From the IMG/VR virus record IMGVR_UViG_3300028654_000014, positions 1-64,000 of that record: a DNA stretch of 64,000 bases; one strand, written 5' to 3'. A model generated the notes under the pieces. The model did not search any database. It saw nothing but the letters and a program-made list of their open reading frames with translations, and had not been told where the DNA came from. The DNA is from a virus. Numbering within the stretch: the first letter of the stretch is position 1; each line of letters starts with the position of its first letter. This document shows, in pieces, positions 31,370 through 38,301 of the stretch. The position numbers and the translations under genes were made by a program.

Positions 31370-32266
31370 GTGAAAGAATTTGATTTAGAAGATTATGAAG
31401 AAGCTTCGGAACCAACAGAAGAAATTGTATATAAACCAATGCAATATATTACAATGCCTAAATGTTTTCAAGATTCTATAGGATTGCCAGGAATTCCATT
31501 AGGACATTCAACAATGCTTTATGGACTTTCAGATTCTGGAAAAACTGATGTCTTGTTAAAGATAGCAAGAGAAGCTACAAAACAAGAAATTCTACCAATA
31601 ATTGTAATTACTGAAAATAAACTTGATAAAGATAGATTAGATTCCATGGGTTTGGAACATAAAAAGAATTGTATCATAAAAGAAGATCTTACAACATTAG
31701 AAGATGTTTATGATTATATTTCAATGAAAGTAACTGATATAAAGAATAATAAGCTTAAAATGAATACATTGATTCTATGGGATTCAGTTGCCGGAACTCC
31801 TTCAAAAGATTCCTTTGAAATTGCAAAAGATGGTAAAATAACTAAAAAGTATGGTCCACAAAAGAATGCTCAAACAATTGGATATTTTAATCCTATTATT
31901 ATGAAACTTGTTACAAGTACAAGACAAATGGATTGTGATTATTCTTTAGGACTTTTTATGTTAAATCAAGCTTATAAGAATATGCCCGAATTTCCAGGAG
32001 CACCAGTAACAACGGTTCCAAATGGCGGGGAAAAGATTTGGTTTCCAATTTCTTTAGCCATTGAGATTAAAGAAGGAAAACGCATTAAAATCACTAAGGA
32101 TGGAAGAGATTTAGAAGTTGGACTTGTGAGTAAACTTAAAGTTAAAAAGAATCATATAACGGGTATAAACTCATCTGGAGAGATTGTACTGGCAGGTTCT
32201 GAAATGTTTGAAAATGATGATAAGCTTATAAAGGATTTTAAAGAGAGGATTAAAAATGAAAGCTAA
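31370..32266 (+). CDS. RecA/UvsX-like recombinase
   Basis: 298 residues from GTG at 31370. Walker A GLSDSGKT (about 50), Walker B LILWDSV (about 135), then FMLNQAYKNMPEF and a PNGGEKIWF element of RecA-type cores. Shorter than bacterial RecA, as phage versions usually are. Should promote strand exchange with the ERF and nuclease proteins. An adjacent mini-protein carries its ribosome site. Confidence 0.7.
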   Translation: MKEFDLEDYEEASEPTEEIVYKPMQYITMPKCFQDSIGLPGIPLGHSTMLYGLSDSGKTDVLLKIAREATKQEILPIIVITENKLDKDRLDSMGLEHKKNCIIKEDLTTLEDVYDYISMKVTDIKNNKLKMNTLILWDSVAGTPSKDSFEIAKDGKITKKYGPQKNAQTIGYFNPIIMKLVTSTRQMDCDYSLGLFMLNQAYKNMPEFPGAPVTTVPNGGEKIWFPISLAIEIKEGKRIKITKDGRDLEVGLVSKLKVKKNHITGINSSGEIVLAGSEMFENDDKLIKDFKERIKNES

Positions 32267-32492
32267 GTATTTAATACCATTTTTATTACTAATTTCAATA
32301 GGTTGTATAAATAAACATGAACAATCTAGACCTAAATATCATATTGGACAAATTGTAGGTAATGGATATTGTAAAGGAATGATAGCATCTGTTATATATT
32401 TAATGGATTACTATGAATATTATATATTAGATGCAGAATGTGGAAATAGAATATATAATCATGTTATTTTAAGAGAAGATGAGATAAAATGA
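32256..32492 (+). CDS. Small lipoprotein
   Basis: 78 residues with a signal peptide and lipobox (LLISIGC, Cys at 17). The mature part (YHIGQIVGNGYCKGMIA ... YYILDAEC) is a beta-rich domain with two more Cys. A lipid-anchored protein made early in infection could act in exclusion of other phages or envelope change; this is inference. Confidence 0.65.
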   Translation: MKAKYLIPFLLLISIGCINKHEQSRPKYHIGQIVGNGYCKGMIASVIYLMDYYEYYILDAECGNRIYNHVILREDEIK

Positions 32493-32638
32493 AGCTTAAA
32501 TTATATATTTTAGTTGACAAAGATAAAAGAATTTGTTATACTAGTGATAATAGAAAACAAGTTCAATATTTTAAAAAATCTATTGAAGCAAATAATAAAA
32601 ACCTTAAAATTGTAAAACTAACAGGAGAAATAAAATGA
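32489..32638 (+). CDS. Small hypothetical protein overlapping a promoter
   Basis: 49 residues, MKLKLYILVDKDKR to KLTGEIK. ATGA overlaps at both ends. Contains the promoter-like site at 32514 within its coding sequence. Confidence 0.5.
   Translation: MKLKLYILVDKDKRICYTSDNRKQVQYFKKSIEANNKNLKIVKLTGEIK
32514..32542 (+). promoter_or_regulatory. Sigma-70 promoter inside a gene
   Basis: TTGACA (32514-32519), 17 bases, TATACT (32537-32542). Would drive the genes from 32635 on. Confidence 0.6.
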
Positions 32639-32826
32639 CCAAATACGCCGTATCAGAAGAGTCCCTCAATTCTATTCTAAACTATCTAGCATCAAGACCT
32701 TTTGCTGAAGTTTATAAAATTGTACCACTTCTTCAAGTTCCAAATGTAGAACTATTGGCACAAGAAGCTCAAGCAGAAGCATCTGAAGTATCTGAAGTAT
32801 TGGATAGTCAAGAATCAGCATCATAA
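32635..32826 (+). CDS. Hypothetical small protein
   Basis: 63 residues. SEESLNSILNYLASRPFAEVYKIVPLL is a helical motif (here split as SEESLNSILNYL and ASRPFAEVYKI) found in small phage proteins of unknown function; the Glu/Ala-rich tail ends SQESAS, like the protein at 28880. AGGAG upstream. Confidence 0.6.
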   Translation: MTKYAVSEESLNSILNYLASRPFAEVYKIVPLLQVPNVELLAQEAQAEASEVSEVLDSQESAS

Positions 32827-32842
32827 TGATCGGAGGGGATAA

Positions 32843-33178
32843 ATGTCGGGAATTAAGCATGATTCTGAAAAAGAACCATTAGATCTTTTACCACCAGAAG
32901 CTTTATTTGAGATAGGAAGAGTTTTAGCTGCCGGAAAGAAAAAATATGGCACAGCAAATTGGGCCAAGGGAATTACAATTTCCAGACTTCTGGCAGCTTC
33001 TTTAAGACATATCTTTCAATTTTTAAAAGGTGAAGATTATGATAAAGAAACTAAAACACTTCATATTGCAAATGCTGCTTGTAATTTAATGTTTGCGATT
33101 TGGATGATGAAAAATAGACCTGACCTAGATGATCGTTGGATCAAAGGAGTTAAAAATGGCAAGAAAAAAGGCAAATAA
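32843..33178 (+). CDS. dATP/dGTP pyrophosphohydrolase-like (MazG-related) protein
   Basis: 111 residues. KHDSEKEPLDLLPPEAL, AAGKKKYG, NWAKG and the helix SLRHIFQFLKGE followed by HIANAACNLMFAIWM match phage proteins annotated as dATP/dGTP diphosphohydrolases of all-alpha NTP-PPase type. It would adjust the dNTP pool. No purZ-like gene is present here, so there is no reason to link it to modified adenine. GGAGG upstream. Confidence 0.65.
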   Translation: MSGIKHDSEKEPLDLLPPEALFEIGRVLAAGKKKYGTANWAKGITISRLLAASLRHIFQFLKGEDYDKETKTLHIANAACNLMFAIWMMKNRPDLDDRWIKGVKNGKKKGK

Positions 33179-33344
33179 ATATGGATGGAGTGATAATCCT
33201 TTAATTCTAATTAAACAGTTAGAAAAAGAAATGATTCCTGATATTAAAGCTGGATTAAAATTAAATCCTAAAACAATCAAGAATCTACAAAAAATAGATG
33301 AGATCTTTAAAAAAGGATTAAAAAATGGTAAGAAAAAAAGATAA
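33156..33344 (+). CDS. Small basic protein, tandem paralog of the next gene
   Basis: 62 residues from ATG at 33156 (GGAG six bases upstream). LNPKTIKNLQKIDEIF is matched by LNPSTLKNFKKIDSLF in the next protein. The Lys-rich ends (NGKKKR) come from the ribosome site and start codon of the following gene read in another frame. Confidence 0.55.
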   Translation: MARKKANKYGWSDNPLILIKQLEKEMIPDIKAGLKLNPKTIKNLQKIDEIFKKGLKNGKKKR

Positions 33345-33501
33345 TACATTAAAACTTATGAAAAAAGTTGGTAAAGATTTAGATATAGTATTAAAAAATA
33401 AACATAAATTAAATCCTAGTACATTAAAGAATTTTAAAAAGATTGATTCTTTATTTGAAGATTTATTTAAAGATATTGATTCACTTGGAAAAAAGAAATG
33501 A
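33325..33501 (+). CDS. Small basic protein, tandem paralog
   Basis: 58 residues, MVRKKDNTLKL to DSLGKKK; paralog of the gene before it. Overlaps it by 20 bases with AAAGGA as ribosome site. Function unknown. Confidence 0.55.
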   Translation: MVRKKDNTLKLMKKVGKDLDIVLKNKHKLNPSTLKNFKKIDSLFEDLFKDIDSLGKKK

Positions 33502-33689
33502 TAACAAACGAGTATCTAAAAGGATACATAAACGCTCTAGATAATATTAAATCTATTGTAAATACTTACAAAATTGATTCAAATAATAATCATTCACTAG
33601 AAGCTTTTAATGATGTTTTAAATTATATTGAACAAGTAAGAAATAATTACAAACAATTAGTAAAGGAATTAAACGAGAAGAATGATTAA
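33498..33689 (+). CDS. Hypothetical helical protein
   Basis: 63 residues. EYLKGYINALDNIKSIVNTY at the start is a common helical opening of small phage proteins. ATGA and 8-base overlaps with the neighbours. Confidence 0.55.
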   Translation: MITNEYLKGYINALDNIKSIVNTYKIDSNNNHSLEAFNDVLNYIEQVRNNYKQLVKELNEKND

Positions 33690-33804
33690 TTTGAATGAAG
33701 CTCTTATGTATTTTTTTAAACTTTCAATATTATTTTTCATAAGTTCAATTGTTTTATCAGTAATATTTCACAAATTAACAAAGAGGATTAAACGATGCAA
33801 CTAA
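33682..33804 (+). CDS. Small membrane peptide
   Basis: 40 residues with one hydrophobic segment (YFFKLSILFFISSIVLSVIF) and a basic tail (KLTKRIKRCN). The tail codons AAGAGGATTAAACG contain the ribosome site of the dUTPase gene, which overlaps by ten bases. Confidence 0.5.
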   Translation: MINLNEALMYFFKLSILFFISSIVLSVIFHKLTKRIKRCN

Positions 33805-34232
33805 AAGTTAAGAAAACAGATTCAACTGCTTACCCTTTGGAATATAAAACAGAAGGATCAGCAGCTTTTGATTTAACAAGCATTGAAGAAGTTACTATTA
33901 CATCAGGAGAAACAAAAGCAGTCAGAACAGGGTGGTCTTTCGAAGTTCCTCCAGGTTTTGAACTAGAAATTAGACCAAGATCAGGACTTTCTTTAAGTTC
34001 TAATATTAGAATCAGTAATTCTCCTGGTACTATTGATTCTGATTTTAGAGGAGAGGTTAAAATTATTGTAGATCTTCTAATGAAAAGATTTCCTGAAACA
34101 TATACAATAGTCAAAGGACAAAGAATTGCCCAAGCTCTTTTAAAGAAGGTTGAACAAGCAGAAATTGTAGAGATAGAAGAACTTTCTGAAACTGAAAGAG
34201 GAACTGGTGGATTTGGAAGTACAGGAAAATGA
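33795..34232 (+). CDS. dut: dUTPase
   Basis: 145 residues; converts dUTP to dUMP and so keeps uracil out of DNA and feeds thymidylate synthesis. All five motifs of the trimeric family are visible: AAFDLTS (about 24), RPRSGLS (about 63), GTIDSDFRGEV (about 78), KGQRIAQ (about 107) and RGTGGFGSTG at the C-terminus. Normal length for the family. Confidence 0.9.
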   Translation: MQLKVKKTDSTAYPLEYKTEGSAAFDLTSIEEVTITSGETKAVRTGWSFEVPPGFELEIRPRSGLSLSSNIRISNSPGTIDSDFRGEVKIIVDLLMKRFPETYTIVKGQRIAQALLKKVEQAEIVEIEELSETERGTGGFGSTGK

Positions 34233-34438
34233 TCCAATCTTTTGGTCAAGTCTTATTTCTATTCCTAGCATTTTTAATGATTATATTCATTCCCGATTCA
34301 TTTAAAAGGACAACAGATGGCAAAGACACGTCATGCAAAACCAGACGAGTTCCAAAAGGAACAAATAAGAAATCTAAGAAAACAATTAAAACAAAGAGAT
34401 CAAAAAATAAGACAGTTAGAAAAACTTCTAGGTTATAA
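34229..34438 (+). CDS. Small membrane protein overlapping the next gene in another frame
   Basis: 69 residues: hydrophobic N-terminus (QVLFLFLAFLMIIFI), then a Lys/Arg/Thr-rich tail. The last 122 bases overlap the gene at 34317 in another frame, and the odd composition of the tail probably results from that. The N-terminal part is credible because ATGA overlaps the dUTPase stop and because it carries the ribosome site of the next gene. Confidence 0.45.
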   Translation: MIQSFGQVLFLFLAFLMIIFIPDSFKRTTDGKDTSCKTRRVPKGTNKKSKKTIKTKRSKNKTVRKTSRL

Positions 34439-34601
34439 TCAAAATAGAGATGAATCTAAAAAGGATTCAGTAATAGAAGAATTAAATGTATGTGAGCATT
34501 GTGGAAAAGGGTTTGTAGTTGAAACTGTTTTTGAAGGAATTAAAAGGAAGTTTATAAGCTGTACAGTGTGCGATTATAAATCTAGGGCAATCAAAATATG
34601 A
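34317..34601 (+). CDS. Coiled-coil zinc-finger protein
   Basis: 94 residues: a basic helical part (FQKEQIRNLRKQLKQRDQ), then CEHCG and CTVCDYK as two C-x-x-C pairs about 24 residues apart. Probably a DNA- or RNA-binding or adaptor protein. AAAGGA seven bases upstream. Confidence 0.6.
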   Translation: MAKTRHAKPDEFQKEQIRNLRKQLKQRDQKIRQLEKLLGYNQNRDESKKDSVIEELNVCEHCGKGFVVETVFEGIKRKFISCTVCDYKSRAIKI

Positions 34602-34894
34602 ACGATTTAAAGAATCTTAAAACTCTAGAATATCTATTAAAAGATAAAAACTACTTTGGATATAAATTTTATACTGTTTTTAGACATATTGAATATGATA
34701 GTTATGAAATAACTTTTCTTAATGATGAAAATAAATATTTTAGAATTCAATTATGTCATGGATTAATTTTAGGTATGGAATACAATAATTTAATAGGATA
34801 TATTGATAATATGGTCCATAGTTCCTCAGATTTTAAAAAACTCGCTCATAATCAACAATTTATGAACAAATTTGATAAGATGTTACATGAGTAA
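34598..34894 (+). CDS. Hypothetical protein with a KFDK-type C-terminus
   Basis: 98 residues, beta-rich centre, ending AHNQQFMNKFDKMLHE. This is the most divergent of the five proteins with the second shared C-terminal signature (KFDK instead of KMDK). ATGA overlap upstream. Confidence 0.55.
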   Translation: MNDLKNLKTLEYLLKDKNYFGYKFYTVFRHIEYDSYEITFLNDENKYFRIQLCHGLILGMEYNNLIGYIDNMVHSSSDFKKLAHNQQFMNKFDKMLHE

Positions 34895-35057
34895 TATATC
34901 ATATAGATTTAATTCAGTAATAGGATTATTAGAAGCTGGTATTATAACACATAAAGAAGCTATAGAACTTTTAGATTTTAGTAATGTATATTATATTAAT
35001 AATAAATTAATGTGTTTTAGAAAATTTGATATAATAGAAGTATTAAGATATGAGTAA
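34887..35057 (+). CDS. YE-tail mini-protein
   Basis: 56 residues from ATG at 34887 (ATGAGTAA overlap), MSNISYRFNSV to IIEVLRYE. Contains EAGIITHKEAIELLDF, similar to short helical regulators, so this member may differ in fold. Confidence 0.55.
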   Translation: MSNISYRFNSVIGLLEAGIITHKEAIELLDFSNVYYINNKLMCFRKFDIIEVLRYE

Positions 35058-35454
35058 AAAGAAAAAAGATTATAGTTCAATAGAAAAGGATAATGAAGCA
35101 TTTGAAAAGCATAAATTCAATTTTGTTAAGAATGCTTTAAGAATCGCAACTTACAAGTGGCCATATTTTTCTAAAGCTCTTGCGCGACAAAGACTTGAAA
35201 GAGGATTATATCAATGTGAATCTTGTAAAGGAGCTTTCGGTCCAAAACAAATTAATCGGGATCATATTGAACCTGTAGTAGCAGTAACAGGATGGTCAGG
35301 ATGGACAGATTATATTAATAGATTATTCGTTAAGAGTGATGGAATTCAAATATTATGTATATCATGCCACGAAAACAAGAGTTTAGTTGAAAATCAAATG
35401 AGGAAAAAATATAATCAACCTATTATTAAAATTCGAAAAAAGAAGAATAAATGA
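35050..35454 (+). CDS. HNH endonuclease
   Basis: 134 residues. CESCKGAFGPKQ, NRDHIEPV (catalytic His) and ILCISCHENKS give a complete HNH/zinc core near 58-115, with a basic C-terminus (NQPIIKIRKKKNK). The GWSGWTDYINRLFV segment is typical of phage HNH proteins. Its 3' end seems to have been disturbed by the next gene: a similar C-terminal sequence occurs downstream of it at 36079. Confidence 0.75.
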   Translation: MSKKKKDYSSIEKDNEAFEKHKFNFVKNALRIATYKWPYFSKALARQRLERGLYQCESCKGAFGPKQINRDHIEPVVAVTGWSGWTDYINRLFVKSDGIQILCISCHENKSLVENQMRKKYNQPIIKIRKKKNK

Positions 35455-36095
35455 AAACTGGTGTGTATAAAATAACAAATATTATAAATAATAAAATTTA
35501 TGTAGGAAGTTCTTGGAAATGTATTATAAAAAGATGGAGATGTCATAAAAGTAATTTAAAAAAGAATAAACATACTAATAAACATCTTCAAAGATCATGG
35601 AATAAACATGGAGAAGAAAATTTTAAATTTGAAGTTTTAGAATATTGTGAGCCTTTAAAATGTATGGAAATAGAACAATATTATATAGATACATTAAATC
35701 CCGAATTTAATATATGTAAAAGAGTTGAAGGTAGGATAGGTTGTAAATTATCTAAAGAACAAATTGAGAGATTAAGGGTAATAAATACAGGTAGACCTGC
35801 GTGGAATAAAGGAAAACCATTTCCAAAAGAAACACGAAAAAGAATGTCTGAATCTAGAAAATTAGGATTAAAAAATGGAACTGTTAAATCTTGGAATAAA
35901 GGAAGATCATTCCCATCAAAAGGACCAGTTTATTGTTCAAATGGTAAAATTTATAAATCTGTAAGAGATGCAGCAAAAGATTTAAAAGTTAAACCAAATA
36001 CAATAGTTAAAGCTTGTACTGATAAAAAGCAAATAAGAAAGGTTAAAAAATTTATAGTATCTTATGATAATATTAATAATGCGAGTAAAGAATAA
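35451..36095 (+). CDS. GIY-YIG homing endonuclease
   Basis: 214 residues. GVYKI (3-7) and YVGSS (about 19) form the GIY-YIG core, with the catalytic Arg in RWRCHK and Glu-containing NFKFEVLE after it. Then NUMOD-type DNA-binding modules (NKGKPFPKETRKRMSESRK near 120; NGKIYKSVRDAAKDLKV near 165). Likely mobile; inserted at the end of the HNH gene. Confidence 0.8.
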   Translation: MKTGVYKITNIINNKIYVGSSWKCIIKRWRCHKSNLKKNKHTNKHLQRSWNKHGEENFKFEVLEYCEPLKCMEIEQYYIDTLNPEFNICKRVEGRIGCKLSKEQIERLRVINTGRPAWNKGKPFPKETRKRMSESRKLGLKNGTVKSWNKGRSFPSKGPVYCSNGKIYKSVRDAAKDLKVKPNTIVKACTDKKQIRKVKKFIVSYDNINNASKE

Positions 36096-36132
36096 TCAAA
36101 AACCAATTAAGATGAAGAAAAGAAAGAAATGA
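36079..36132 (+). pseudogene. Displaced C-terminal fragment of an HNH gene
   Basis: 17 codons reading MRVKNNQKPIKMKKRKK and stop. This resembles the C-terminus of the HNH protein at 35050 (KKYNQPIIKIRKKKNK) in residues and DNA, including the ATGAAA junction that follows both. It looks like the old 3' end of the HNH gene, cut off when the GIY-YIG gene entered. Confidence 0.5.
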
Positions 36133-36275
36133 AAGATCCTTTAAAATTATTTAAAAGACTTGGAATAAAGTATTATGATATAATGGATTTTTTCAAAGAA
36201 CCTTTCACATATAAACCATATTATAATTCAAATATATTAAAATATTATAAAAAGAAAATATTGGTATATAAATGA
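36129..36275 (+). CDS. YE-tail mini-protein
   Basis: 48 residues, MKDPLKLFKRLG to KKKILVYK. First of four consecutive members. ATGA overlaps. Confidence 0.6.
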   Translation: MKDPLKLFKRLGIKYYDIMDFFKEPFTYKPYYNSNILKYYKKKILVYK

Positions 36276-36403
36276 AAGGTGCTTTCATAGAAGCTGCTAA
36301 ATATTTAATGGGATTTTATAATTTTTATCCATGGGAAATTAAAAGATTTAGTAAATTAAATTGGCTAATATATGGTGATATAAAAATATTGAGGTATAAA
36401 TAA
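36272..36403 (+). CDS. YE-tail mini-protein
   Basis: 43 residues, MKGAFIEAAKYL to DIKILRYK. The junction TAATG leads to the next gene. Function unknown. Confidence 0.6.
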   Translation: MKGAFIEAAKYLMGFYNFYPWEIKRFSKLNWLIYGDIKILRYK

Positions 36404-36582
36404 TGGCTGCAACATTTATGGGAATTTCAGATATGAGTAAAATTTTTAAAGAATTATATGCAGATTATTTTTCACCATGGAGATATGATGGAAAGAAATT
36501 AACTTATAATGAAGGTCATCTTTGGACTTCACCCAAAGTTGCTCCTCCTAAAAAAGATTTGATAGTATTGGAATATAAATAA
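36403..36582 (+). CDS. YE-tail mini-protein
   Basis: 59 residues, MAATFMGISDM to DLIVLEYK. TAATG overlaps at both ends. Confidence 0.6.
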   Translation: MAATFMGISDMSKIFKELYADYFSPWRYDGKKLTYNEGHLWTSPKVAPPKKDLIVLEYK

Positions 36583-36707
36583 TGGGAAACTCAAATTATT
36601 ATGTATATGATTCACCACACTGGGTTTCAGAAAATAATATACTCACTTATATAAGCTTTTATATTCCTTATGAAACTAAACAAACGGAAATATTAAGATA
36701 TGAATGA
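36582..36707 (+). CDS. YE-tail mini-protein
   Basis: 41 residues, MGNSNYYVYDS to TEILRYE. The tail codons hold the start of the next small gene. Confidence 0.6.
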   Translation: MGNSNYYVYDSPHWVSENNILTYISFYIPYETKQTEILRYE

Positions 36708-36822
36708 ATATCAACAAGAAACTGATTGGATCTATGAAAAATGTATATGGTTAAGTAATGGATTTTATTGGTATAATTCAAAATATGAAATAATTCAAAT
36801 ATTTCAATTGACAAATGAATAA
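36700..36822 (+). CDS. Small protein ending in a promoter
   Basis: 40 residues, MNEYQQETDWIYE to IFQLTNE. Starts in the tail of the preceding mini-protein but lacks the tail itself; its last codons encode the -35 box (TTGACA) of the next promoter instead. Confidence 0.5.
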   Translation: MNEYQQETDWIYEKCIWLSNGFYWYNSKYEIIQIFQLTNE

Positions 36823-36836
36823 CTATTTGATATAAT
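36808..36836 (+). promoter_or_regulatory. Consensus sigma-70 promoter for the lysis cassette
   Basis: TTGACA (36808-36813), 17 bases, TATAAT (36831-36836), a perfect match. The message would begin just before the gene at 36846, so its leader is very short. Confidence 0.8.
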
Positions 36837-36845
36837 GGGTAATAT

Positions 36846-37127
36846 ATGATTCAAAAACTACAAGACTTATTAAAGACAATTTTAACTAAATTGAACTTTC
36901 TAGACTATCAACAACAGTTATCTATAAGCAATATAACAGTTGCTGTATTTGTATTTATAGCCGCGATAAGAATGGCTTTTGGAGGTTCGGATTTAAATCT
37001 TGGATTCTTCATATGGAAAATACAAGTTATAGATATAGGTGGAACATTACCAGTTTTCTACTCGCTTTTAAATTATGCACATAAAAGACATATTAACAAT
37101 CAAAATAATGGAGATAATAGTAAATGA
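36846..37127 (+). CDS. Holin-like membrane protein
   Basis: 93 residues with hydrophobic segments near 29-45 and 55-75 and a charged C-terminus (HKRHINNQNNGDNSK). Size, topology and position (first gene of a cassette with a protease and spanin-like genes) suggest a holin; no family motif is recognised. Confidence 0.5.
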   Translation: MIQKLQDLLKTILTKLNFLDYQQQLSISNITVAVFVFIAAIRMAFGGSDLNLGFFIWKIQVIDIGGTLPVFYSLLNYAHKRHINNQNNGDNSK

Positions 37128-38035
37128 ATAAACTTAAAGACCTTCTAGTTAAATTAAAGAGTAACTTATCTATTCCTTTAAAAGTTGGAATAGTAGGATT
37201 CGCTCTTTTGAGCGGATTTGTAATAATTAAACATTTAAAACACGAAACAAATCTCGGAGATTCAAGTGTAATGATTGTAAATCATGAAGTAACTCATGGT
37301 GGTACAGGAATTATTCTACGATCAACAAGCGGTGAATCTAGTATTCTTACAAATGATCACGTTTGTCGAGCAATTAATACAGGTGGAATAGTAATTTCTC
37401 CAACTGGAACATATCAAATTACAAAGATGCTTGAATCAGAATTAAGTGATTTATGTTTAATATCAGTAGCAGCAGATTTGGGAGTTAATACAAAAATTGC
37501 TCAAAAAGCTCCAGAATTTTATGAAGAAGCACAAGTTTCTGGACATCCAGCTTTGATGCCCAATGTTATTTCTACAGGTCATTTCTCAGGAAGATCAATT
37601 ATTCAAGTTATGACAGGAGTTAGAAAGTGTACTGATGAAGAATTATCTGGTCAACTTGGAATTATTTGTGCATTTTTTGGTGGAATTCCAGTAGTTAAGA
37701 ACTTTGAATCTATTCTTGTAACAGCAACAATTATGCCAGGAAGTAGTGGATCTGGAGTTTATAATAAAGATAAAGAACTAAGTGGTGTAGTATTTGCAGG
37801 GAAAAGCGATTTTGGTTATGCATGGACAGTTCCTTACGAACAAGTTGTAAACTTTCTATTTAAAGAACATAAACATCTTAAAACTAAAGTTGTTTCTCAA
37901 GAAATTAATATTCTTAAAGAAGTCGGTCAAGAAAATAAAACAAAAGAAGTATTACAAAAATGTGCTCAAGAAACGAATGAAGAGATTTTAAACTTTTGTG
38001 AGATACTTAAACAAGATATGACATGGGTAAAATAA
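37124..38035 (+). CDS. Membrane-anchored trypsin-like serine protease
   Basis: 303 residues. A basic N-terminus and one transmembrane segment (VGIVGFALLSGFVII), then a trypsin-fold domain with His in TNDHVC (about 77), Asp in SDLCLI (about 110) and Ser in GSSGSG (about 208). Cys-containing C-terminal extension. The protease domain would face the periplasm, as expected for a role in lysis or envelope change. Confidence 0.7.
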   Translation: MNKLKDLLVKLKSNLSIPLKVGIVGFALLSGFVIIKHLKHETNLGDSSVMIVNHEVTHGGTGIILRSTSGESSILTNDHVCRAINTGGIVISPTGTYQITKMLESELSDLCLISVAADLGVNTKIAQKAPEFYEEAQVSGHPALMPNVISTGHFSGRSIIQVMTGVRKCTDEELSGQLGIICAFFGGIPVVKNFESILVTATIMPGSSGSGVYNKDKELSGVVFAGKSDFGYAWTVPYEQVVNFLFKEHKHLKTKVVSQEINILKEVGQENKTKEVLQKCAQETNEEILNFCEILKQDMTWVK

Positions 38036-38301
38036 TGTTAGATTTATGGAATAAGATTAAAACATGGGCTTTAGGAATTGTTTCTGTAATAGGAGCAATT
38101 TTAGCTGCTCTTTTTTGGTACGAAAAAACAAAGAATGCAGATTTAAAAGCTAAAGATGATAATATTGAAACAAAGAGTAAAGTAGCTCAAATTAATCAAC
38201 AAATTGATGATTTAGAAAAAGAAACAAAGGATAAAGAAAATGAACCACAAACTAAAGAAAGCTTGCTTGATTTCGTTAATAATGTTAACAAGCCTAAATA
38301 G
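38035..38301 (+). CDS. Spanin-like inner-membrane protein with coiled coil
   Basis: 88 residues from ATG at 38035 (TAATG); ATG at 38023 is also possible. N-terminal transmembrane segment (ALGIVSVIGAILAALFW) then a charged coiled coil (about 35-75). Overlaps the next, secreted protein gene by 62 bases in another frame, as Rz/Rz1-type pairs do. Assignment is from layout only. Confidence 0.5.
   Translation: MLDLWNKIKTWALGIVSVIGAILAALFWYEKTKNADLKAKDDNIETKSKVAQINQQIDDLEKETKDKENEPQTKESLLDFVNNVNKPK

Noticed and set aside
32843-33178. Link to 2-aminoadenine (Z) genomes through the MazG-like protein
   Set aside because: No purZ-like or DatZ-like gene is seen, and this protein type occurs in many phages with ordinary DNA.
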